Shown: in pieces, positions 58,301 through 64,000 of the stretch
How the letters are laid out: each line of letters starts with the position of its first letter
How positions within the stretch are numbered: position 1 is the stretch's first letter
Program-made: the position numbers and the translations under genes
Assembly (NCBI RefSeq): GCF_004341105.1
Contig: NZ_SLZK01000002.1
Location: 552,310 to 616,309 of the forward strand
Direction of reading: 5' to 3'
Length of the DNA: 64,000 bases
Source of the DNA: Rhizobium sp. BK418
GTDB taxonomy: Bacteria; Pseudomonadota; Alphaproteobacteria; Rhizobiales; Rhizobiaceae
The notes under the pieces: generated by a model
Database searches by the model: none
Told to the model about the DNA's origin: nothing
The model's input: only the letters and a program-made list of their open reading frames with translations

Positions 58301-58650
58301 GGTGCGAGCTCCGGGAAGATATGGACGCCGGCATCGTCGAGCGGCAACTCTGTCTCCCAGAGCACGGCCGAAAGCGGCAGGTCGGCATAAAGATGCGGGA
58401 AGAGCGCGCCGCCGCGCGAGGGTTCGAAGACGAGCTTATCGCCGAAATTGCGACCATCGACAGCAACGAGGACAAGGCCGGTCTGGCCGGCAAAATGCAG
58501 GGCCGCGGTCTGCTTGACCTGATCTGCTGTCGAGAAATGGATGAAGCCGTCCTTCTGGTCGATGCCGGCGCCATGAAAAACGCCGGTTTGTCTGGCTTCC
58601 TGCCAGAGCGCCTCCGGCACGATCTTGTAAAGGGTCGGTGTCGCGGTCAT
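58297..58650 (-). CDS. DUF952 family protein
   Basis: A 117-aa protein of the DUF952 family. It starts MTATPTLYKIVPEALWQEAR, contains QKDGFIHFSTADQVKQTAAL, and has FPHLYADLPLSAVL in the C-terminal part. The family is related in fold to ADP-ribosyltransferase-like proteins, but the role is unknown. Four-base overlap with pyrD makes it part of the same operon, an arrangement common in Rhizobiales. The frame is open upstream to 59178 only by chance. Confidence 0.88.
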   Translation of the reverse strand: MTATPTLYKIVPEALWQEARQTGVFHGAGIDQKDGFIHFSTADQVKQTAALHFAGQTGLVLVAVDGRNFGDKLVFEPSRGGALFPHLYADLPLSAVLWETELPLDDAGVHIFPELAP

Positions 58651-58764
58651 GATGATCCCGTTGGCTGGCCTTCCATGAGGAGGGCTTTGCCCCAAAGAGA
58701 CGGCGATGTCCACGCCTCGGGGCGCAAAAACGGACAGGCGCAACGCTTTGCGGAGGATGAGACG

Positions 58765-59163
58765 ATGAAGGCATTTGCAATCCTGCTTGCCGCCGGTCTT
58801 CTGCCGCTCGCGGCATTGGCGGCAGAACCAGACGCGGCACGTTTCCAGCTCGAACGCAGCGGCGACCACTTCGTGCGCCTCGACCGGCAGACGGGGGCGA
58901 TGTCGCTCTGCATGGAAAAGGACGGCGCTCTGGTCTGCCGTATGGCGGCCGACGAACGCGCTGTCTACGAGGATGAACTCGACCGGCTTGCCGACCGTGT
59001 CAGCGCGCTGGAAAAGAATGCGGCCGCCCGTCCCGCCTTGCCGACGGATGCGGAGGTCGACCGCTCGATTGGCATCATGGAACGGATGATGCGCAGTTTC
59101 ATGGGAATTGTGCGGGAATTCCAGGCGGAAGACGAAGCCAATCCCCTTCCGCAGCGGAGTTGA
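58765..59163 (+). CDS. Exported coiled-coil hypothetical protein
   Basis: A 132-aa protein. The signal peptide is MKAFAILLAAGLLPLAALAA. The mature domain has a short beta part (LERSGDHFVRLDRQTGAMSL, CMEKDGALVCR) with two Cys that could form a disulfide. A helical coiled-coil stretch follows (VYEDELDRLADRVSALEKNA). It has no recognised family, though the beta part with DRQTG and CMEKDG recalls other short rhizobial exported proteins. GGAGG lies upstream of the ATG. Confidence 0.72.
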   Translation: MKAFAILLAAGLLPLAALAAEPDAARFQLERSGDHFVRLDRQTGAMSLCMEKDGALVCRMAADERAVYEDELDRLADRVSALEKNAAARPALPTDAEVDRSIGIMERMMRSFMGIVREFQAEDEANPLPQRS

Positions 59164-59253
59164 TCTGGTTATATTCATATAAGTAGAGGGTCATGTTCGT
59201 GCAGGGGAGCCGGGCAGGACTGACGGGATCGAGCTCTTGGGAGGGAGTTTTCG

Positions 59254-59898
59254 ATGCAACAAACCATCATCATTGCCGACGACCATCCGCTTTTCCGCGA
59301 CGCGCTGCGCCAAGCGGTGCTCGGTATGGAAGGCCGGCAGGCAATCGTCGAGGCCGGAGATTTTGCTGCGGCAAGAACGGCAGCGGGTGAGAACCCGGAT
59401 GCCGACCTCATGCTGCTCGACCTTGCCATGCCGGGTGTCAGCGGCTTTTCGGGGCTGATGGCCCTGCGCTCGGAATTCATCAGCCTGCCGATCGTCATCA
59501 TCTCGGCGACCGACGATACGTCAACGGTCCGCCGGGCGCTGGAACTTGGCGCCTCCGGCTTCATCTCGAAGTCCTCGGGTATCGAGGATATCCGCCGCAG
59601 CATTCAGACGGTGCTGGCGGGCGGCATTGCCATGCCGGAGAGCTATCGTGGCGGACAGGAACAGGACCCTGATGTCGCCGACCTCATCCACCGGCTGCAT
59701 ACGCTGACACCGCAGCAAAGCCGGGTGCTGACGATGCTCGGCGAAGGACTGCTGAACAAGCAGATCGCCTATGAGCTCGGCGTTTCCGAAGCGACGATCA
59801 AGGCGCATGTCTCGGCGATCCTCCTGAAGCTCGACGTCGACAGTCGCACGCAGGCGGTCATCCAGCTCGGCAAGATCAACATGGCTATGGTCGCCTGA
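59254..59898 (+). CDS. LuxR/NarL-type response regulator
   Basis: A 214-aa two-domain regulator. The receiver has the acidic pair in IIIADDHPLFRDAL, phospho-acceptor Asp56 (LMLLDLAMPG) and the Lys in GFISKSSGIEDI. The C-terminal LuxR helix-turn-helix is LTPQQSRVLTMLGEGLLNKQ, then IAYELGVSEATIKAHVSAIL. No histidine kinase lies beside it; an orphan regulator or one paired elsewhere (for example with the large hybrid kinase at 23774) is possible. GGAGGGAG precedes the ATG. Confidence 0.92.
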   Translation: MQQTIIIADDHPLFRDALRQAVLGMEGRQAIVEAGDFAAARTAAGENPDADLMLLDLAMPGVSGFSGLMALRSEFISLPIVIISATDDTSTVRRALELGASGFISKSSGIEDIRRSIQTVLAGGIAMPESYRGGQEQDPDVADLIHRLHTLTPQQSRVLTMLGEGLLNKQIAYELGVSEATIKAHVSAILLKLDVDSRTQAVIQLGKINMAMVA

Positions 59899-60014
59899 GG
59901 CTGCCTATCAGCAGGACAGGATTTTATTCCTCATTTGCGCTTTACTCGGGGAAATGCCTCGGTTAATCTGCCGGCGATAGAAAGCGGCCGGATGGACCGC
60001 GGGACCGGACGCAT

Positions 60015-60683
60015 ATGCTGTCACATGACCAGATCTGGGGAGCGATCGACAGGCTTGCCGAACGGCATGACCTGACGCCGTCGGGTCTTGCGCGGCGGGC
60101 CGGGCTCGATCCAACCTCTTTCAACAAGTCCAAGCGGCTCTCGGTGGACGGACGCCTGCGCTGGCCTTCGACGGAATCGATTGCCAAGGTGCTAGAGGCA
60201 ACGGGCGCGAGCATGGAGCAGTTTCTCGGCTTCATGCGGCCGGCAGGTGCTGCCGCCGCCAGCCTGCCGGATAGTATTTTTGCCTCACAGGGAAGCTCCA
60301 TTCCCCTGCTCGGTTTTGCGCAGGCAGGCGCCGGCGGCTTTTTCGACGACGGTGGCTTTCCCGCGGGGCAAGGCTGGGATGTGGTGGAATTTCCGGCCGG
60401 CCCCTCGCAGAAGGCCGGCGTCTATGCGCTCGAAGTGCAGGGCGAGAGCATGATGCCGCTCTATCGCGACGGCGATGTGCTGATCGTGGAGCCCGGTGCG
60501 CAGGTGCGCCGCAACGATCGTGTCGTCGTCAAGACGCGCGAGGGTGAAGTCATGGCCAAGGTGCTCCTGCGCCAGAGCCCGCGCTCCATCGAATTGCTGT
60601 CGCTCAATCCCGAACATCCTAACCGAACGGTCGAGCTCTCCGACGTCGAATGGATTGCCCGAATCATCTGGGCCAGCCAATAG
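60015..60683 (+). CDS. HTH/S24-type transcriptional repressor
   Basis: A 222-aa LexA/CI-like repressor. The N-terminal helix-turn-helix is LTPSGLARRAGLDPTSFNKS. A candidate cleavage site AG lies in LGFAQAGAGGFFDDG. The C-terminal S24 peptidase domain has the active-site Ser in QGESMMPLYRDGD and Lys in VVVKTREGEVMAKV. RecA-stimulated autocleavage would be expected if the site is functional. It may be a chromosomally fixed phage-type repressor. A thermonuclease-like gene starts ten bases after its stop. Confidence 0.9.
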   Translation: MLSHDQIWGAIDRLAERHDLTPSGLARRAGLDPTSFNKSKRLSVDGRLRWPSTESIAKVLEATGASMEQFLGFMRPAGAAAASLPDSIFASQGSSIPLLGFAQAGAGGFFDDGGFPAGQGWDVVEFPAGPSQKAGVYALEVQGESMMPLYRDGDVLIVEPGAQVRRNDRVVVKTREGEVMAKVLLRQSPRSIELLSLNPEHPNRTVELSDVEWIARIIWASQ

Positions 60684-60693
60684 GAAAATAATC

Positions 60694-61464
60694 ATGCGCC
60701 CTGCAGCCTTCGTCACAGGTATCGCGGGGATAGCGGCGGTGATCGGCCTGCTTTTGGCGGGGCAAGCGCGGCTCGATGGAGGCGGCGAAGCAGCCCCTGA
60801 TGCGGACAGCGTGGCCGCGGCGCTGCCCGATGCAAATACCGACGCGGCAAAACCGCCGGCAACTCTGACGGATGAGGATGCGGCGCTGATCGCCCGGGCA
60901 ACGGAGCCAGCGCCGGCCGGGCCGGCAGCTACTCCGTCCAGGAACGCGGCCGGGGCTTCCCCCCGAAATGCGCCAGCGGATAGAGCAGCACAAAAAACTC
61001 CTGCGCCGACTGAACCGCAGCAAGCCACATCAGACGGAAAGGACAGCGTGGAGTTGCTGCGGCCGACGGTGGAGAGCGCCGGAATCCTCTCCTTCGGCAA
61101 ACGCAGACTTCAAATTGCCAATGTCGTCGAGACGCCCGTGGACAAAAGCTGCGGCTCGGAAGGCAGGCAATGGCCGTGTGGCATGATGGCAAAGACGGCA
61201 TTGCGGCTTTATCTGCGTAACCGCACGATCGATTGTAATCTTCCTTCGGATGCGTGGGAGGACATGGCGAGTGCGTCCTGCCGACTGGGGCAGCAGGATA
61301 TCGGCGCCTGGCTCGTGGACAATGGCTGGGCGGAGGCTCAGCCCGGCTCGCCGCTTGCTGCCGCAGGAGAAAAGGCAAAACAGGCAAAACAGGGCATTCA
61401 TGGCGAAGATCCGCGCCGCAGACCGGCGGCTGCACCACGACCGCAGTCCAATGATCCGTTATAA
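60694..61464 (+). CDS. Thermonuclease-like membrane-anchored protein
   Basis: A 256-aa protein. An N-terminal hydrophobic helix (AAFVTGIAGIAAVIGLLLAG) is followed by a long Ala/Pro-rich linker (about 30-120). An SNase-like domain contains LQIANVVETPVDKSCGSEGR, ALRLYLRNRTIDCNL and IGAWLVDNGWAEAQP. Several SNase catalytic residues are not obvious, so activity is uncertain. Cysteines (CGSEG, WPCG, IDCN, ASCR) suggest disulfides in the periplasm. It is ten bases after the S24 repressor gene. Confidence 0.78.
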   Translation: MRPAAFVTGIAGIAAVIGLLLAGQARLDGGGEAAPDADSVAAALPDANTDAAKPPATLTDEDAALIARATEPAPAGPAATPSRNAAGASPRNAPADRAAQKTPAPTEPQQATSDGKDSVELLRPTVESAGILSFGKRRLQIANVVETPVDKSCGSEGRQWPCGMMAKTALRLYLRNRTIDCNLPSDAWEDMASASCRLGQQDIGAWLVDNGWAEAQPGSPLAAAGEKAKQAKQGIHGEDPRRRPAAAPRPQSNDPL

Positions 61465-61610
61465 TGGTGATCCCTTGTAGTGACCGTCCTTCGGGTTGGC
61501 CGAAACGGGCTGCCTGATCGAGCCGCCATCGGACTCCGTTTGAGTCAACAGAATGCTTCAATCCGACCAAGAAAGGCTCTAATCTCCGCTCATCGAAGAG
61601 GGAATCAGAC

Positions 61611-62024
61611 ATGAACAAGCCGCTTTCCGCCCACGACGCGCTGATCTACGTGATGGTGATGGCATCCGCCGTCGACAGCACTATGAACGACCGGGAAATG
61701 GAAAGGATCGGCCAGCTCATCGGCTTCCTGCCGGTGTTCCGCGATTTCGACGACGACAATCTGATTTCCGTCGCCCGCGACTGCGCCTCGCTGCTGGCCG
61801 GTCCGGAGGGGCTGGATGTGGTGCTGGAGACGGTGCGTGACACGCTGCCTGCCCGGCTCTACGACACGGCCTATGCGCTGGCGGTCGAAGTCGCCTCGGC
61901 CGATCTTTCCGTCAAAGCTGAAGAATTGCGCCTGCTCAGCCTGCTGCGCGACCGTCTCGGTCTCGACAAGCTGACCTGTGCTGCCATCGAGCGCAGCGCG
62001 ATCGCCCGCTTCCGCAAGGGCTGA
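61611..62024 (+). CDS. TerB-family tellurite-resistance-like protein
   Basis: A 137-aa helical protein of the TerB superfamily. It has LIYVMVMASAVDSTMNDREM followed by ERIGQLIGFLPV, and a second module ALAVEVASADLSVKAEELRL with LLSLLRDRLGL. The duplicated acidic D-x-x-M/L-x-x-x-E pattern fits metal-binding TerB proteins, whose function in this group is unproven. GAGGGAA precedes the ATG. It is single and followed by tandem repeats. Confidence 0.88.
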   Translation: MNKPLSAHDALIYVMVMASAVDSTMNDREMERIGQLIGFLPVFRDFDDDNLISVARDCASLLAGPEGLDVVLETVRDTLPARLYDTAYALAVEVASADLSVKAEELRLLSLLRDRLGLDKLTCAAIERSAIARFRKG

Positions 62025-62038
62025 GGTTTCGGGATTTC

Positions 62039-62185
62039 GGACGCAACGCGGCTACGCACTTTTGCTGGAATTGCTTTTCTGCACGCAATTCCGGAGGCAA
62101 AACCGCTGCACACTTTTGCTGGAATTGCTTTTCTGCACGCAATTCCGGACGCAAAACCGCTACGCACTTTTGCTGGAATTGCTTT
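62039..62185. repeat. Tandem array of a 54-nt repeat
   Basis: Three consecutive copies begin at 62039, 62093 and 62147 (the last about 39 nt). They share CACTTTTGCTGGAATTGCTT and, in the first two, TTCTGCACGCAATTCC. Each copy carries the core GCAAAACCGCTACGCAC or a variant that also occurs alone at 27930 and 29325. The array lies between the converging TerB-like gene and the binding-protein gene. Confidence 0.88.
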
Positions 62186-63059
62186 AATAGAGCCCGTAAG
62201 GGAAATAACGCAGATAGATTTCCTGCAGGCGGCCATTGCGCGAGAGTGTTGCCAGCGCGTGGTCGATCGCCGCCGTCAGCACGCTGTCGTTCTGGCGCAG
62301 CATGATCGTCATTCCCTCGCCGAGGAAATGTTCTGACGTGTAGGGACCGTCGAACAAGGCACAGCATTTGTCCGATGCGGGCGAAGCGACCCAGAACGAA
62401 AGCTGCAGCGCATCGGCAAAAGCGGCATCGACCTTGCGTTCCTTCAAGGCCGCCAGCAGCGCTTCCCTGTTGTCGAAGGGCTGTACCTTGATAGCGGGGA
62501 AGAAGGCGGAAAGCATCGCCTCATGCACCGTATCCTTGACGACGCCGACGGAATGGCCGGCGAGCCCGGCAGCCGTCGTCCCTTTCACAGAGGCGGCGGT
62601 GTTGCGCACGAAGCGGGCCGGCAGCATCAGATAGGGACGGGAGAAGAGGAATTCGCGGCGCAGCTCCGGCGTGACGGCAATACCGGCAATGACGGCATCG
62701 CCCTGTGAGCCGGCGAGCGCCTTTTGCAGGTCGGCAAAGGGCAGCGCCTGGATCTGGCACTTGTCGGCAATCTCCAGCTCGGCACAGATCTCGCGGGCGA
62801 GATCGACGTTGAAGCCCGCAAGCTTTCCTGTCTGATCGGTGAAATTGAAGGGCGGGAAATCCACCGAGGTCAGGAAGCGCAGGCGCACGAGCGAGGACAG
62901 ATCAGGCTTTGCCAGGCGCTCGCGGGAATCGAAAAGCAGCGGCACGGACGAACCCGCCTGCTGTGCAAAAACAGGAAACGCCGAAAACAATACGATCGAA
63001 ACCAGGCAAAGGATGAAAACCCGTCCGGAAGCCAGAAACGCCGGTTTAGATTGCACCAT
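62184..63059 (-). CDS. Periplasmic solute-binding protein (amino-acid type)
   Basis: A 291-aa exported protein of the SBP_bac_3 family. The signal peptide is SGRVFILCLVSIVLFSAFPV followed by FAQQA. The ligand-binding fold starts LRFLTSVDFPPFNFTDQTGK and LAGFNVDLAREICAEL, with later features VIAGIAVTPELRREFLFSRP and AALKERKVDAAFADALQLSF. No permease or ATPase gene is adjacent, so it may serve a distant ABC transporter or act as a sensor domain. The stop lies at the end of the repeat array. Confidence 0.9.
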   Translation of the reverse strand: MVQSKPAFLASGRVFILCLVSIVLFSAFPVFAQQAGSSVPLLFDSRERLAKPDLSSLVRLRFLTSVDFPPFNFTDQTGKLAGFNVDLAREICAELEIADKCQIQALPFADLQKALAGSQGDAVIAGIAVTPELRREFLFSRPYLMLPARFVRNTAASVKGTTAAGLAGHSVGVVKDTVHEAMLSAFFPAIKVQPFDNREALLAALKERKVDAAFADALQLSFWVASPASDKCCALFDGPYTSEHFLGEGMTIMLRQNDSVLTAAIDHALATLSRNGRLQEIYLRYFPYGLY

Positions 63060-63503
63060 TATGCCCTGCCTAGAGATCGCGCGCGAGCTTGCCGCTCAGT
63101 CGAGATGTAACAGAATCAACGCCATCGGGGAATATGGCCAAGCCGCGTCGCAAGCCCCGAGAGACGCGAAAGGAAAGCCGCGACCTTCAAAGCGGACTCT
63201 TCAAGCGCAAGACCCTATGCAAATTACCCGGACATTCAGCACAGATTGTATTTTCGCAGTCTTTACGGGGATAGCAGCGGGACCCCCGAAAACTAATAGG
63301 AATCGCACGCACCGTTAGCGCGGAATTAAGCAATATCCCATCTTACTTGTGGCGACGACATCGGCCCCTCCTGCCGACCGCATGATGCGCATGTCGAACC
63401 TCTTAAGGTATCCCCGCCAGCGCAATACCGAAGAATCGTTCCGCAACAATTGATTTCCAAGCACCGGGTACGCATCACGCCCGGCCAATCGGGTGACTTT
63501 TCC
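63060..63503. other. Intergenic stretch with no recognised feature
   Basis: About 444 bp lie between two divergent genes. It must hold two promoters, but I see no clear -35/-10 pair, RNA gene or palindrome. Short frames on both strands have no protein character. Confidence 0.4.
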
Positions 63504-64000
63504 ATGCTGAAACATCTGAAAATCCGTACAAAGATCATATCGGTCGTCGCGCTTCTAGGAGTGATCGCGATGGGCGGACTGGTTTACATCATCTCCGAAT
63601 TCCGCGGTGCAGATGCAACCTACAGCGCCTTCATCGATCATGAAGCCGTCGCTGCGATGCAGGGTTCGCGCGCCAGCGCCTCGGTTGTCTCCTCGGTGCT
63701 GCAGGCGAGCATGCTCGCCAATATCAAAGCGGATACCCCGGCCTTCGCAACGGCGATTTCGACGCCGAGCAAGCTGCCGCAGGCTCGCGACCGGCTGAAG
63801 CAGGCGCTCGACCTGGTACCGAGCCGCAAAGCTGCAATCGACGAAATCCTGGCAGGTATCGATGAGCTCGAAAGCCTTTCCAACAAGGCTGTCGAACAGG
63901 CGAAAGCCAAGGACAGCGCTGCCGTCCAGCAAACCATCACGCAGATGAACGCCAAGCTGAACGTTCTGACGCCGAAGATGACGGCCAATAACGATGCGAT
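63504..64000 (+). CDS. Methyl-accepting chemotaxis protein (partial, N-terminus only)
   Basis: The first 165 codons of a probable chemoreceptor. A short cytoplasmic start (MLKHLKIRTKI) leads into a membrane helix (ISVVALLGVIAMGGLVYIIS). A helical periplasmic sensing domain follows (EAVAAMQGSRASASVVSSVL, then QAKAKDSAAVQQTITQMN), as in four-helix-bundle receptors. HAMP and signalling domains lie outside the window, so sensor kinases or cyclases with the same opening cannot be excluded. Confidence 0.75.
   Translation, partial: MLKHLKIRTKIISVVALLGVIAMGGLVYIISEFRGADATYSAFIDHEAVAAMQGSRASASVVSSVLQASMLANIKADTPAFATAISTPSKLPQARDRLKQALDLVPSRKAAIDEILAGIDELESLSNKAVEQAKAKDSAAVQQTITQMNAKLNVLTPKMTANNDA

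Noticed and set aside
58651..59178. Long N-terminal extension of the DUF952 protein on the minus strand
   Set aside because: It runs antisense through the exported coiled-coil gene at 58765-59163. The DUF952 domain starts at 58650, and the extension has no family features.

Overview
The window is about 64 kb of a GC-rich alphaproteobacterial chromosome. It is most likely Rhizobium or a close Rhizobiaceae relative. The evidence is the murA/DUF2948/hisD order, a PodJ-type polarity protein of rhizobial length (about 1240 aa), a DUF982 protein, a DUF6460 protein, a TIGR02186 protein beside a TauE-type exporter, and short dispersed palindromic repeats of the rhizobial intergenic type. Nearly all of it is ordinary housekeeping and accessory metabolism. 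The exception is one well-delimited mobile element.

Layout. Positions 1-2878 hold a leftward block: hisD (cut by the window edge), a DUF2948 gene, murA and a small basic protein. A tRNA-Thr(GGT) gene follows at 3033-3107. Only 44 bp beyond its 3' end lies a complete Tn7-like transposon (3152-13143). It has perfect 27-bp terminal inverted repeats and a 5-bp CCATT target duplication. It encodes a TnsA-like nuclease, a DD35E transposase (TnsB/TniA), an AAA+ regulator (TnsC/TniB) and a 615-aa TniQ/TnsD-like protein with a zinc finger. It carries two unrecognised cargo genes, one for an exported protein with a charged KPD-rich tail, and a gene-poor stretch of nested palindromes and consecutive hairpins ahead of the tns operon. 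This is the most notable system in the window. The intact tRNA next to one end and the single large TniQ suggest a TnsD-like, tRNA-Thr-directed attachment site.

Positions 13254-16960 hold small proteins (DUF982, an exported protein, a BON-domain protein, a lipoprotein) and a UvrD-type helicase. Positions 17019-23554 are mostly leftward: a 3-hydroxyisobutyryl-CoA hydrolase, a GGDEF-EAL protein, galE, an aminotransferase and mscL. A small rightward micro-ORF locus lies between galE and the aminotransferase. Positions 23774-29265 hold a very large transporter-fused hybrid histidine kinase and a divergent TetR/MFS pair.

Positions 29378-36885 are leftward: a luciferase-like monooxygenase, an ArsR/AHSA1 pair with a palindromic operator, and a fatty-acid beta-oxidation cluster (acyl-CoA dehydrogenase, thiolase, FadB-type bifunctional enzyme). 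A perfect 22-bp palindrome lies upstream of the acyl-CoA dehydrogenase. Positions 37099-39498 hold a hypothetical gene, a 3-methyladenine glycosylase, an atypical SDR and a VOC protein. Then come podJ, a TauE/TIGR02186 pair, a RibD-C reductase, a TetR/hydrolase divergon and a lytic-transglycosylase lipoprotein.

Positions 48509-53822 hold the Lhr-type helicase and PdeM repair pair, an Rrf2 regulator with its operator next to an AhpD-like protein, a 55-aa gene and a YitT protein. Positions 54018-64000 hold a TPR methyltransferase, a DUF6460 protein, a CAP-domain lipoprotein, a MATE exporter, pyrD with a DUF952 gene, an exported coiled-coil protein, a LuxR-type response regulator, an S24-type repressor, a thermonuclease-like protein, a TerB-like protein, 54-nt tandem repeats, a periplasmic binding protein and the start of a probable chemoreceptor.
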